Program-made: the position numbers and the translations under genes
Part shown: positions 1-11,726 of the stretch, piece by piece
Position numbering within the stretch: the first letter of the stretch is position 1
How the letters are laid out: every line of letters begins with the position of its first letter
NCBI GenBank assembly: GCA_026214975.1
Contig: CM047805.1
Coordinates: 5,394,001-5,458,000, forward strand
Direction of reading: 5' to 3'
DNA length: 64,000 nucleotides
Source of the DNA: Gentiana macrophylla
Lineage: Eukaryota > Streptophyta > Magnoliopsida > Gentianales > Gentianaceae
Notes under the pieces: generated by a model
Databases searched by the model: none
What the model was told of the DNA's origin: nothing
Seen by the model: the letters and a program-made list of their open reading frames with translations, nothing else

Positions 1-170
1 CAATATCATATCTTTTGCAACATAATCAAAATGCGCTCTTCTCTTGTCATCTTTGGTCCAATCCTTCTAAGGCTTTTCAATTGATTTCCCTTGATTTGGG
101 CATGTTGTCTCCACAATCATGATTTTGATAGGACCATCATTAATGACATCAAGCATTTGTTCATGAGTTG
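1..170 (-). pseudogene. Ty1-copia gag fragment, interior part
   Basis: Read on the minus strand, this stretch gives a protein segment typical of the N-terminal part of copia Gag, including MLDVINDGPIKIM followed after about 25 residues by KDDKRRAHFDYVAKDMI. In the known family this part lies upstream of the conserved Gag core. It continues off the left edge of the window. The matching upstream piece lies at 7317-7393, beyond the LARD1 insertion, so one gag reading was split by that insertion. At least one in-frame stop is present. The assignment to copia rests on the motif and on the adjoining primer site and LTR at 7531-8897; the lineage (Sire-like) is less certain. Confidence 0.75.
166..170. 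repeat. Target-site duplication agttg (left copy)
   Basis: The five bases agttg directly precede the TGATGA start of the left LTR and recur directly after the TCATCA end of the right LTR at 7317-7321. This proves that 171-7316 is one complete insertion. Confidence 0.95.
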
Positions 171-1874
171 TGATGACGGTCGAATTATACCCAAGAAAGT
201 CATCAACGTTATCCTTAAATCGAACATAATAATATATATTTTATATTAAATCACATGTTTATAATGTTTATTTAATGTTATGTGATTAATAGAATATAAT
301 TTGGTATTTATTTGTTTTTATTATTTAAATGGGATTTACTGTGCAATAAATATTGATTTTATAGATTACGATAAATTGGAGGATATCTACCAACGAGGGA
401 AGTAAATCTCAAGATAAATCGGAGCGCAATCAGATTGCATTAAAGATAAATACCGAAGCAGTACGAAAAGAGGAGTAAGGAACAAGAAAAGCCAGAGAGC
501 CAATCAGAAACTGATGGACTCGCTGGCAGTGAGCCCCTACTTCGCTGGGAGCGAGTTCCTTAAAGCCACCGGATCGACTAGGAGTTATCTCGACGCGTTA
601 TTAGGATTTACGAAACGTAAATTAGGTCGGTTGGAGTTTATCCTAAGTCGGTTTTCCAAGCCTATATATACTTATTTCATTGTATCACTTTATATCATGA
701 ACATCACTTTTCATAACACAAATCCTCAGTTTGTCATAGCAGTTTTTAATACAAGTTCAGCAGTAATTATGTGAGTTCATGTATTTATTTGTTCTTTGTT
801 CTTTGTAATTAAGTCCCCCCAATTATTGTTTATCGTTTGAGGTTTTTCGTTCTTCACCGGACGATGTAGATCTAAGGATACGATATGAGACAGTGCGGAT
901 TCCTTGTCTATAAGGGTCCACACGCCCAGATCTGTTATCCGGAAACCTATAGATGACTTTTGTGTGATCGACAATCGTGTTTTTAGTAGATCTATATAAT
1001 TGCTTTATGAATCTCTATTTTATCCGCTACGTATGTAGAAACGCTAAGATTTAGTTGTTCGTCGCGTCAATCTAGCCACGTCTTTATGGTGTGATTGTCC
1101 ACCTAGAATTTCTTGTCTTAGTAGGTATGGCTATGGCTACGTTGCTCGTCTATTTTAATTAGCGTCTGATTAGGAAATACCAATATAGGACTCCTAGGTC
1201 GGCTCATGAATTGATCTTTCGGGACTTTCAACGAGATCTAGATCTATTCTGTATTTGGGAATTGTCGACACCTAGTTATACGTAAATCGTAGATTAACAG
1301 GAGACCTAAAAAGTAAATGTTAATGGGACAGAGACTGATGCGATCACTTAGGAAGTACGCCTAACCACAGGAATGTTGCCTAGCTAGGTGAGGAATACGG
1401 TTAATATTGGCATCCCTAGTTTTGTAAGCTTGCAAGTTATATGAGATGGAGGCCTATGAAGCGAAGTCACGTAATGTAGCATAGTGATCTAGATGGCCTG
1501 AGCTAGATCTAGTTTAGGGGATGACTCCCGTAGCCAATATAAAAGGCAAATCGGATTAATGGTTTTCGAGTCTAGCTTAATTATATAGAATCTCTAGATC
1601 CAAACGATAACATAATAATTGGGGAGGTTAATTACGTTTTTTATGTGTTGTGTTGTGTCAAGTCAGTTTTTATCTTTCTTGTCTTTTGTTGGTCGTAGAC
1701 CGCATCTATGTGCTTGACAAGAATGATTAATTGTTTGTATATAAATGACCCACAATTGGTTCCTTGTGGGATCGACCTTGACTCGCTATAGCTATACTAC
1801 GATGGACCTAGTCCTCTTGCTAGTATTGGTTTATGGTGGTCAAGTATTTTATTATAACTAGATCTACGTCATCA
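171..1874 (+). repeat. LARD1 5' LTR
   Basis: This 1704-bp LTR is repeated at 5606-7316. The first 60 bases show about five differences between copies and later stretches show fewer, plus small indels, so the insertion is not very recent. It contains a TATA box at 663-670. A reading of 86 codons (514-774) is present in both LTRs but has drifted at about 14 residues and spans the TATA box, so it is not counted as a gene. Confidence 0.95.
663..670 (+). promoter_or_regulatory. TATA box of LARD1 5' LTR
   Basis: The sequence cctatatatact lies in the same place in both LTRs (see 6098-6105). It is the only strong TATA element near the middle of the LTR and would mark the end of U3, with transcription expected to start some 25-35 bases downstream. 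The start site itself is inferred. Confidence 0.6.
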
Positions 1875-1880
1875 TGTTTT

Positions 1881-1898
1881 TGGCGCCGTTGCTGGGGA
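1881..1898 (+). other. Primer-binding site, tRNA-Asp type
   Basis: The motif TGGCGCCGTTGCTGGGGA begins six bases after the LTR end. It is complementary to the 3' end of plant tRNA-Asp apart from one T where C is expected. This primer is usual for the Athila and Tat lineages. The same site appears at 16495-16512 and on the minus strand at 27155-27172. Confidence 0.88.
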
Positions 1899-4800
1899 AC
1901 CAACGGTCAATTTTATATATAAATAATTTTTTATTCATGTTAAGTTTTCTGTTTTAGAGTCCGTTTTTACGTTTTTGAGTCCCTCTGGTTGTCTGCTCTG
2001 TGTAAAAATTCCAGAATGCTGAATAAAGAGTTTCGCTCGGCCCGAGATCGCTTATCACCGCCAAATGAGCCTGGTTCTATTTTCTGGGACTTCGCGTGTC
2101 TGTTTATCTTCGTATGTTTAATCCGTAGGTCTGATAGCAGCATAGGAAACCATGTTAAAGTCAGTCTACGGTCTTTTTGTTTTTTTTCTTTTTCTTCCGC
2201 TTACGTAAAACCAGAAACAATAATCCGAGTCGATAATTTTTTTAGCATGGGCGCCAGAGAATAACCCAAAGAACATGTGGAGCTACAAATGTACGATGGG
2301 AAAAGCAATGGAAGCAGCACCTTTAAAGCACCAAGATGGCTCCGAGGAAATAAATATTAAAAGGATTAAATTATTCGTGGTACAATGTTGAAGGCAAGGT
2401 ACTACCATTTTTGCTTATATTTTACTATCTTTTGTTTTTTTGAGCATAAGTTAGCCTATACATGAACCTGAGTATGAATCTTAGCCCGGAGTTGGTTTGC
2501 AAGATTAATTTTATTAGTGTCGAAGGTTCTGCCCCAAATCTGTCTCATCTATAAGGTGTAGGGAAACATGTAGTAGTTGAAAGGAAGCAGTGAATAAAGA
2601 GTTCCTCGTAGTTCTGTTAAAATCTCATTGTCCTATGCATGAGATTGCTTCTACTGGCCAGGGGAGCAACAATTTGTGTAGTTTTAAGAATTCACAATTT
2701 AAAGAAGACGTTGAGTTTTGAGAGAGCATAATGAAGCAGCATTATAGAGGATGTGATTAAAATGGGTCCATAGGACTAAATCTTCTTAGAATTCACTAGT
2801 TCCTAAAACGAGAGCCGAGGTAAGAGCTTTGTATAAATGGTATGGATAAATGTCGTTTCATAGGTCTCACAACCAAGGGAAGGGTATTAATCCTCAAAAA
2901 AGACAAGCCCACCTCTTATAGTGCTCAGAGGGTCAATATCTGGCGATCCAAGAAAGGATTACTGACAAGGATACTTTTTGGAAAGTCGAGCTGAGGACTT
3001 TAAACTCAGAACTACTTCTTTAAAACCCTTAGGATTTCTTTTTAGTTTTTTAGGTTTTGTTTTCTTCGAGTCAAATAAGAGTAACGTGACATATGTTGAG
3101 GTTTTTTATTTTGTTGTGTTCCGATGGCCATTAGGCTAAGGATGTGCAAAACTTTTTTACTCAATATAGTCCACGTGAAGTAGAGTTCCGTAGGAGAGTC
3201 GAGAAATTTCTAAAGAAAAGGAAATTTAGCAATCAACCTTAAGATGGAAGCATTAAGAGAACTTGAGAATTACTGAAAATGTAACATAGAATGATTGGTG
3301 CGAACAAGAACGCTTTTTGGTCAACTTCCAAAACTTTTTAGAATGGAGTTCCGAGTGAAAATCCAAAGTTGTGTGCAATTCGTTCTGCAACTACCCTTAT
3401 CCTTTCCTTTGTACCTTTTCACCCTTCAACCTTTTCTATTCTCTCACCAATCTGCCTCACAATTCACATTTCTAACCATTCTTTCATCCCCACTTTGTCT
3501 TTCCATCTGTTTCATTCTCCCACCCTACCCAACCCCTTAAACAATACCCACCCAAACCCAATTCCTTAACCAATTTTCAACCCACCCAAAACACAATTTC
3601 TTACCCACCCATTATCTTTTCTTACCATCCTTATATATCTTTTTCTAAACCCATCATACTCTCAACCTCCATTTTGTTTACAGAATACCCTAGTGTTGCG
3701 GAATTAGAAATATTGCTAAGTTTTAATGATTATCTCTTATCATTTTGGTTTTCATGATCCTAGCTAGGGTAAGTGTAGCTCTGAACCTAGCTAGATTTTA
3801 TAAGTTTTTTGTTAGATCGTAAAAAGAAAAACAACTTCTCTTTCTACCGGAAGATTTCCATTTCACAATTTTTCTGACCCTTCCGGCGCATAAAGATGAT
3901 GAGTTTTGTTCTAAAAATATCACACTGATACGACCTTGTTGATGACGTTGAGAACTTCTACGTGATAAATTGGGTAATTCGTAATTTCGAGGAGAAGCTA
4001 CATCTCCCTAAGTTGTTGATATCCAATCAAAGCGAAAAGTTTCTGCGCGAAGTATCTGCTTTTATCTTTAGCCAATAGGTCCTCCCAATCTGTTATACCT
4101 TACCAAGTTTCTCTTTTACACTGGATTGAATACATGGTTGATCCAGTTAACCTCGTGTTTTGCCACATGAGGTAATGCTTTTTGATATTTGTCTTCTCCA
4201 CCCGGTTTTAAGAATATTTAAGCGGTGGAGATTATAGCTGAAGACTACCATATTTCGTTTCTTGTTTATTTTTCTTTCTATTTAGTATTTTTCTTTTTGA
4301 GTCTGTGTATCCTTTATCCTATTCGTTTTAGAATTCGTGTATGAACGAATTGTTTTAACTCTTTGGTTTTCCTTGTCATTGGTTGTATACAATGAAGTGG
4401 CTTAATTTTTTTTGGATATTTTATATCTGATTACTGCCACATTATTTTATAACTTCCATTGACATGTTCTTAACGGTTTCGTGGAGTTTCTGATTGGTTT
4501 GCTTTACCAGGATTTTGTTTGCTTCTCCACGACGTGCTGGGATTACTCCGATGTTCTGCATCTGCTTGAGAGCCATTTCCAGAGCTAAGTCTTTTTCTTA
4601 AATTCTCATGTTTCTTTGTCATTGGGGACAATGCCATGTTTAAGTGGGGGGTAGGAGACTTAGCTATGATGTGTTGTAATTGAACAATTGAATGAAACGG
4701 TAAAAAAAATTGAACAAATGCCAAATTAAGTATTTCGTACCCTTAGAATTGTGAGTTCTTAAACATTGAATTGATAGGAAAGGAAACAAGTTGCATGACT

Positions 4801-5589
4801 ACGTGATCATTTTATACTTATGTGAACGAAAATTTAAGGATATTCATGCCGACCGTTGCAAGTACTTATTTATTATTCGATTACTCAATTTTGAATCGAC
4901 TACTACCGCACGAATTATAATGACAGAAGAAATTATGTGTACATTGCGTAGATGATTGGTTATATAGACTTAATGTCGATATTTATCTGCTGATGTATTC
5001 CTATCTTCTAGCCAACAAAGAGGAGTAATAAGCTTGAGAATTATATGTGTTTTAACAATGCGTTAAACACTGGGCTTGTAGTAACATTACCAAAGTAGCC
5101 GCACGCTTGTGGTAATATTCAATGCTATTGACTAATCCGTGAGAGGAGGATTCTTGCAATGCATACTTTACTTTTAAAGCAAGTTTCTTTCTTGAGAGGT
5201 GTTAATGCTTGAAATTATGAAAATGCGAAGAAATTCAACTTTTTAAGAGGCTTTGAGTATTTCTCGGTCTCCGAGTCCAAAAACCTTATGGATGACGCTC
5301 TTGCTTATTGCACCATGTCTTTAACCATTACGAGGCTTAAGAAGTGGGAATGCTGATGTTGGTAGGTTGAGTCTGTGAAGTTAGCATAAACTTTAATCTT
5401 ACCACGAATATATAAAACAGAATGCACATGCACACATCACTTCGATTCATAGCAAGTACTGAATAATGGATACCTTATGAGCATGACTGGTATGAGTTGA
5501 CTCGAGTTTCTTGTGTAAGTATGATTTGACCAAGGAAAATGTTATCTTGGGGCATGACTTATTGATGCTTTGTTCGGGGCGATCAAAGT
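1899..5589. other. LARD1 interior, no coding content
   Basis: This 3.7-kb stretch has only short readings with no recognisable domain. It includes a strongly pyrimidine-rich segment around 3400-3660. Near 4622-4655 lies a conserved motif (a GGGGACAATG block followed by AAGTGGGGGG), also seen in LARD2. I see no retroelement or host gene. Confidence 0.7.
4622..4655 (+). promoter_or_regulatory. Internal purine-rich motif (possible second PPT)
   Basis: The segment reads ttggggacaatg, then after a short gap taagtggggggtagg. The reverse complement of the same arrangement occurs in LARD2 at 20570-20608. Conservation between two otherwise different non-coding elements suggests a cis function, perhaps an internal polypurine tract; that function is inferred. 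Confidence 0.5.
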
Positions 5590-5605
5590 CTATGTTGGGG
5601 GTAGT
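5590..5605 (+). promoter_or_regulatory. Polypurine tract of LARD1
   Basis: The bases ctatgttgggggtagt directly precede the 3' LTR. Their position and G-run match the expected primer for plus-strand DNA synthesis. Confidence 0.65.
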
Positions 5606-7316
5606 TGATGAAGGTCAAATTATACCCTTGAAAGTCATCAACGTTATCCTTAAATCAAGCATAATAATATATATTTTATATTAAATCACATGTTTATAAT
5701 TTTTATTTAATGTTATGTGATTAATAGAATATAATTTGGTATTTATCTGTTTTTATTATTTAAATGGGATTTACATTGCAATAAATATTGATTTTATAGA
5801 TTACGATAAATTGGAGGATATCTAGCAACGAGGGAAGTAAATCTCAAGATAAATTGGAGCAGAATCGGATTGCATTAAAGATAAATACCGAAGCAGCACG
5901 AAAAGAGGAGTAAGGAAACAGAAAAGCCAACGAGCCAATCAGAAACTGATGGACTCGCTGGCAGCGAGCCCCTACATCACTGGGAGCGAGTTCCCTAAAG
6001 CCACCGGATCGACTTGGAGTTATCTCGACGCGTTATTAGGATTTAGGAAATGTAAATTAGGTCGGCTGGAGTTTATCCTAAGTCGGTTTTCCAAGCCTAT
6101 ATATACTTATTTCATTGTATCACTTTATATCTTGAACATCACTTTTCATAAGACAATTCCTCAATTTCACAAAGTAGTTTTTAATACAAGTTCAGTAGTA
6201 ATTATGTGAGTTCTGGTTTTTATTTTTTCTTTCTTCTTTGTAATTAAGTCCCCCCAATTATTTTTTATCGTTTGAGGTTGTTTGTTCTTCACCGGACGAT
6301 GTAGATCTAAGGATACGATATGAGGCCGTGGGGATTCCTTGTCTATAAGGATCCACACGCCCAGATCTGTTATCCGGTGACCTATAGATGACTTTGGTAT
6401 GATCGACAATCGTGTTTTTAGTAGATCTATATAATTGCTTTATGAATCTCTATTTTATCCGTTACGTATGTAGAAACGCTAAGATTTAGTTGTTCGTCGC
6501 GTCAATCTAGCCACGTCTTTATGGTGTGATTGTCCACCTAGAATTTCTTGTCTTAGTAGGTATGGCTACGGCTATGTTGCTCATCTGTTTTAATTAGCAT
6601 CTGATTAGGAAATACCAATATAGAACTCCTAGGTCAGCTCATGAATTGATCTTCAGGGACTTTCAGCGAGATCTAGATCTGCATTACAGATTTGGGAATT
6701 GTCGACACCTAGTTATCGTAAAATCGTAGATTAACGAGAGACCTAAAAAGTAAATGTTAATGGGACAGAGACTGATGCGATCACTTAGGAAGTACGCCTA
6801 ACCATAGGAATGTTGCCTAGGTGAGGAATACGGTTAATATTGGCATCCCTAGTTTTGTAAGCGTGCAAGTTATATGAGATAGAGGCCTACAAAGCGAAGT
6901 CACGTGATGTAGCATAGTGATCTAGATGGCCCACCCAGAGCTAGATCTATTTTAGGGGATGACTCCCGTAGCCAATATAAAAGGAATACGAATCGGATTA
7001 ATAGTTGTCGAGTCTAGCTTAATTATATAGAATCTCTAGATCCAAACGATAACATAATAATTGGGGAGGTTTATTACGTTGTTTATGTGTTGTGTTGTGT
7101 CAAGTCAGTTTTTATCTTTCTTGTCTTTTGTTGGTCGTAGACCGCCTCTGTGTGCTTGACATGAATGATAAATTGTTCGTATATAAATGACCCACAATTG
7201 GTTCCCTGCTGGATCGACCTTGATTCGCTATAGCTATACTACCATGGACCTAGTCCTCTTGCTAGTATTGGTTTATGGTGGTCAAGTATTTTATTATTAC
7301 TTGATCTACATCATCA
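5606..7316 (+). repeat. LARD1 3' LTR
   Basis: This is the second copy of the LARD1 LTR, 1711 bp, starting TGATGA and ending TCATCA. It is colinear with 171-1874 except for point changes and a few short insertions or deletions, for example near 6677 and 6818. Confidence 0.95.
6098..6105 (+). promoter_or_regulatory. TATA box of LARD1 3' LTR
   Basis: This is the same cctatatatact element as at 663-670, at the equivalent LTR position. Confidence 0.55.
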
Positions 7317-7393
7317 AGTTGCTGCAAGATGAGACAACATTCTAATTTTATATCCTCAAAGTTATTGACATTAAATAAAGTAATTTTAGACAT
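7317..7393 (-). pseudogene. Ty1-copia gag fragment, N-terminal part
   Basis: The first five bases are the right copy of the LARD1 target-site duplication. On the minus strand an ATG at 7393-7391 opens the reading, which in a neighbouring frame gives YKIRMLSHLAATHE and would join directly to the piece at 1-170 if LARD1 and one TSD copy were absent. This confirms that LARD1 inserted into gag. A frame change lies between the ATG and the conserved motif, so the gene was probably already decaying or has decayed since. Confidence 0.7.
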
Positions 7394-7530
7394 AAAGTTT
7401 GAAGAATACATTGTCATAGATTGTTAAGTATATATGTATGTCACGGATTTGAAAAACTACTTTGAAAGTATGTGATCTCCTTGTTACCAGAAATCAGATT
7501 TGAACGGGTTCTGATACTAGGAACACTACT
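7394..7530 (-). other. Copia 5' leader between primer site and gag
   Basis: This is the untranslated leader of the minus-strand copia element, between its primer-binding site and the gag ATG. No conserved element was recognised in it. Confidence 0.5.
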
Positions 7531-7540
7531 TTGATACCAA
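7530..7540 (-). other. Primer-binding site, initiator tRNA-Met type (minus)
   Basis: The plus strand reads ctttgatacca; its complement TGGTATCAAAG matches the copia consensus TGGTATCAGAG with one change. It lies next to the LTR end and fixes the element's orientation as minus. Confidence 0.8.
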
Positions 7541-7541
7541 T

Positions 7542-8897
7542 TGTTGGTCCCAGAGAAGGGTGAAAATATAGCAAGGGGGTGAATGACTATATTGGGAGTT
7601 TGAAAAACTTTTCTTGATGAAAAATCTTTATGCATCGGAATATTAAAACCCTTCATAACAGTTATTTCAATTAAATTAAACACACACAAATAAGGTAAGG
7701 TGCTGAATGTAAATTCTGTAAAAAGTGCAGAAAGTAAATAGACACAAGAGTTTATAGTTGTTCAGAGTGATGTAATCCCTTAATCCACTCTTCTCCTATG
7801 ATGATTGGAGAAATTCACTTTTGTCTTTCACCAATACATTAGTTATGAATGTCCTTGGCTACACAAGATTCACAATCTACAGACTATCACTCCCTGTATA
7901 AAAAAGCTTCAGTGACTCGATCTTCTACACATTGCTCGTTAGGAACAAATCCTTTAGCAGCTATCACACTTATGCAATTCCTTCTCAGGCAATCTGATTC
8001 AATTGTTGATCCAAAAAGATCCTTCAAGTTTCTGTGAATTCAGAATTCACAAGTTTAATCAATACTCAGATTTGATTGTGTCTTTTCTGGTTTCTATTTT
8101 CTGAGATTGATTCTCTAGATATTTCTTGTAAGAGCAATTAGAAAGCTTTGTGAATAATAACAGAGTTTCAGCACTTAGAATTCTTGATTATTAATCATTG
8201 TTGTCCTTGTCTGTCAATGACTTCTATTTATAGCCATGATTCCTTGATTTTGAATTTCGGTCCGTTGGCTATTTAATGCATAGAATAATCCTTGATTCTG
8301 TCTTGATTTCAGTGATCCGGATTTTCTTCAAACGTTCCTCATAAAATCCATCCTTGATTGATTCTATATTTATTGCTTGATCTTTCATATTTTCTACGTT
8401 TTGAATGAGTGCAGGCAACTTACTTAACTCTGCTGACTTTTCTTTACTTCACCGGCTGAGTGATTTCTTCACTTGACTGCTTTCTCTTTTACTTCATCGG
8501 TCAAGTGACAGCTTTACTTGGCTGTTTGGTATCTGCTCTGTTGTTGCTTGATTTGTGTGAGATCAGTGTAAACCATATTATTGAAAATTTAAGTTTCATC
8601 ACTTGAAATATATCTTAGACTTACCCAAGGTCATCAAAAATTTACATGGTTGTAAATTAGTCCATAGGTTTTCACTTCACTATGATGTTCCCTTGGCTGT
8701 CTTCACTGAGCTAGTCCTGCATCTTTACTGAGTTTTCCTACCAGTCTAGTATAGTGCTTGTCTAACTAAACTTATACAACATGATAGACATTTAATTAAA
8801 GCCTATACAACCATTTATATTATATTTCAACTTATTTCATGCTTGCTAAAACGACTAGTATGGTCATCATCAAAATTAGGGCGTATTTCAATCAACA
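7542..8897 (-). repeat. Copia 5' LTR, TGTTGG family (copy 1)
   Basis: On the plus strand the LTR runs from TGTTGG to TCAACA, so in its own sense it starts TGTTGA and ends CCAACA. It lies upstream of the primer site and gag fragment. It shares conserved blocks with 29485-31181 and 50050-51797, notably a block with tgtaatcc and cactcttctcctatgatg. Of the three copies it is the shortest (1356 bp) and the most diverged. Confidence 0.82.
8224..8233 (-). promoter_or_regulatory. TATA box of copia LTR copy 1
   Basis: The plus strand ctatttatag reads CTATAAATAG in the sense of the element. The same box is found at the matching place in the other two LTRs of this family. Confidence 0.6.
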
Positions 8898-9247
8898 AAC
8901 TCTTAACAGGTTTAGAGATGGATACGAATGACGACCGGACCCTTTTTTCAATTATTCTTTTTTCTTGAGATGTTTCTCTCTAAAACAGTTTTTGTCTTAA
9001 TAAAGACAAAATAAACTACTTTATAACATTCTATATGAACCCTCTAGAAGAGAGTGATTCTAACAATCATTCTAGTTACTTCGTTCTTTATTTTTATTTG
9101 AAAAGATCTTGAGGAAATCGCTTATCCTACTATCATCTGACTCCAATCTGGAAAAACCATAATACTATCCTTTGCTAGTTACTCTGCCCCCTGCCATCAG
9201 TTTCCAACACCAGGATGTTGTCATGCGGTGTACCGGCTAAGAGCATG
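8898..9247. other. Organelle-like DNA without a recognisable gene
   Basis: No gene was seen. The stretch leads directly into the rbcL fragment and probably belongs to the same transferred DNA, but this is inference from position only. Confidence 0.3.
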
Positions 9248-9462
9248 AACTCGCAACCATTTATGCGTTGGAGAGATTGTTTCTTATTTTGTGCCGAAGA
9301 GATTTATAAAGAACATGCTAAAACCGGTGAAATAAAGGGGCATTACTTGAATACTACTGCAGGTACATGTGAAGAAATGATCAAAAGAACCATATTTGCT
9401 ATAGATCGAATTGGGATTTCCTATCATAATGCATGATTACTTAACAGGGGGATTCACCGCAA
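9248..9462 (+). pseudogene. rbcL: Plastid rbcL fragment (RuBisCO large subunit)
   Basis: The reading [10 protein letters not shown], then [17 protein letters not shown], then in another frame [13 protein letters not shown] is the central part of the RuBisCO large subunit. Only about 70 codons remain of some 475. There are many substitutions (for example [13 protein letters not shown]) and a one-base frameshift near 9417, where the motif around residues ELGVPIVMHD should be read. It has no start codon or promoter and cannot function. It is plastid DNA that reached the nucleus directly or by way of mitochondrial DNA. Confidence 0.93.
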
Positions 9463-9950
9463 TGATGAAGATGAAGTACTAGGGATCAACTAAATTCTAA
9501 AACTCAGACACCAACTGCTTTCACACCGGGAGAACAAGATCTGTAGCAATTACCCCAACGGTTTGGACGATACCAATCTTGAAAGACCACTCTTTCGTTT
9601 AAGAATGCCTAACCGTTGCACCGATCATTCTGGGGAGGAAGGCGGACTCAACGAAAGGTTCAAAGCTACCATGAGTAAATAAGGATTTCTATTTGAGAAG
9701 TTTTTAGGCTGCGTGTGGAATGGGCAAGAGAGGACCTTGTTTGGATATATAATCCAACTCTCTGAACGGTGGGAGAATCACACCAAAATGGATTGAACTA
9801 CTGTTGTGTAGTGGCAACTTCTTCCTGCCTCCTCAAATGGGCTACACCAGAGATAGAGTATTTAATTCTCTTAAGAGGGGTACAACTCAACCTACTCTCG
9901 ACCGTGGCATGAGTTTTCCGCACCTGAGAGGAAGACCCCCTCTAATCTAG
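9463..9950. other. Organelle-like DNA, unassigned
   Basis: This stretch has short readings only. Its base composition (long non-repetitive runs, near even GC) resembles mitochondrial spacer DNA more than the surrounding AT-rich transposons. No gene was recognised. Confidence 0.35.
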
Positions 9951-10060
9951 TGGAAACCATTTTGTATTTCTAGAGGAGGGCCAAAAGTCTCTCATCTATT
10001 TTCATGGATGATTTGCTACTATTTACTGAGGCTTCAGTAGGCCCGGCTGAGACTCTGGCC
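9951..10060 (+). pseudogene. Non-LTR reverse transcriptase fragment
   Basis: Two adjoining frames give WKPFCISRGGPK and IFMDDLLLFTEAS, which together match the RT region of plant L1 elements just around the catalytic (F/Y)xDD motif. A one-base shift separates them. Such fragments are known in plant mitochondrial genomes, so it may have arrived as part of the organelle-like block rather than by a separate nuclear insertion. Confidence 0.6.
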
Positions 10061-11721
10061 CTCCTCACCATCCATGTTTGACCATATTTGGCGGAGAGCT
10101 TGGAATTTAGCAGCGAGGCCTAGGGTGTAGCACTTTGTGTGTTAAGTCTCATTTGATTCGAATCAGCAAGTTCTCGTCCCATACTCAAGTCTGACTTCAA
10201 TCATCGTCTCGGCTATTCTCTCTTGACGATGAATCTTATCCCTTATCGTCTCACTGGCCAACCTTGACCCCTCTTCTTTCGCTCTAAGGTATTAAAGTAG
10301 TTCTATTCACTACTTCTCTTAAACAAGAGAAAGAAACAAGTATTAGCTCAGCTCATTATGATGACCAAAGGGAAGCCTGAAGGTAAAAGTCTGATACATC
10401 AACATCTTTGCCCTTTCCTTTTTTGACTTCTACTAGAATATTTACATACATGTCATAACTTCCATAACCCCTTCCCGAACCATTCCTTCAAAAGCACATT
10501 TGATCGCATCAAATCCAAGGACCTCTCACATTCTAACGAGTCGTGTTGTTGAAATTGTTGAACCGGAATGATTTGGCCGGATAATTGAATTGAACTCTTC
10601 CCTCTGCCTGAACCCGGTAAACGAACAAATAGGTGGTCTTTCCGGAAATGTTATACAAAAGTTTTCCCCTTGCATCTCGGTCAATTTTCCTTTTTTGTTA
10701 TTTTGTAATCCCCAACACAAGCAAGTCGGACGGGAAGTGGTGTTTCCAGTGGCAGAGAGGTGAGTAAAACCGGATCGGAAAAGCATTGGCTACAACATAA
10801 AGGAAAGGGTCCATGTAGCTACCCTTTCTTAGTCAATGGGCACAGTAGGTTAGGCATCTTATCGAAGGCTCAATGTTTGCCGAACAGCCAGGGCGGAAGA
10901 AGACTGATAAGATCCATTATGGATCATACATGGACGGTAGTTGGAGTTGGCGGCTCTCCCTCATCTGATGAGTTCCCTGGGGAAGTTGGCCCTTACGAAT
11001 AGCTTGATGCACTATCTCCCTTCAACCCTTTAAGCGAAATACGGCAAAAGAAAAGGAAGGAAAATCCATGGACCGACCCCATCATCTCAACCCTGTTAGA
11101 ACTACGAGAATACCCCAAGGACACCTTCGGCTTCCAGGGGTCACAGACCAACCATAGAACCCTATTCAATAAGTGGAACGTATTAGCAGTCCGCTCTCAG
11201 GTTGGGCAGTAAGGGTCAGAGAAGGGCAATCACTCATTCTTAAAACCATGAGGCCTTGTCTGGTTCTAATCGCACTTCTGAATGAAGCCCTTAAGGACAT
11301 CAACAGCGAATTCGTTCACTCAAATTGCGCATTTGTGAGCTCTAATTCCAAGAGCCTATCCGGTACACTAAGAAGAGAGGAACTACAAGTAGAAATTAGT
11401 AGTCACTCTGCTACATTTTATAAATTATGTAAAAAGAGAGATAGTCAGTCTCTTGACTCTAGAGCAGCTAAGAATGTGGAAAGTGACGATAATTACCCAA
11501 TAAAGAGTATACGGATATCATAAAACCTTCCATTAATTGGGATATCCATAGATATGTCTGTATGCCACCTAGAGTCGGGTTTTATCCCATCATCCCTAAT
11601 GAACGGCAAGAGTAGATCCTTTTCTTGAAATGGCAGACATCGACGGCTGTAGTAGAAGGTGGCGGTTGGCTTCCGAGACTACAACAATCACCATGGTAGT
11701 AGAAGGTGGCGGTTATGCAAG
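10061..11721. other. Organelle-like DNA, unassigned
   Basis: No gene was recognised on either strand. The longest readings (10526-10786 minus, 11173-11523 plus) have no family I know. A 19-bp direct repeat starting gtagtagaagg occurs at about 11648 and 11696, close to the solo LTR insertion point. The likely origin is mitochondrial or mixed organelle DNA. Confidence 0.35.
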
Positions 11722-11726
11722 TAGCC
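11722..11726. repeat. Target-site duplication tagcc (left copy)
   Basis: The bases tagcc precede the TGTTAAC start of the solo LTR and recur at 13310-13314 after its end, ACCGAACA. Confidence 0.93.

Larger units (their letters stand above)
171..7316 (+). mobile_element. LARD1: complete non-coding LTR retrotransposon
   Basis: Two direct copies of a 1.7-kb LTR (171-1874 and 5606-7316) begin TGATGA and end TCATCA. They enclose a 3.7-kb interior with a tRNA-Asp primer-binding site at its left end and a purine tract at its right end. A 5-bp duplication (agttg) flanks the whole element. No gag, protease, RT or integrase reading is present in any frame, so it must have moved with enzymes from another element. 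Size and structure fit a large retrotransposon derivative (LARD) of the Athila/Tat type, whose primer site and termini it shares. It sits inside a minus-strand copia gag. Confidence 0.93.

Noticed and set aside
514..774. 86-codon reading present in both LARD1 LTRs (also 5949-6209)
   Set aside because: About 14 residue changes between the copies with no sign of protein constraint, and the reading spans the TATA box, so it is not a likely gene.
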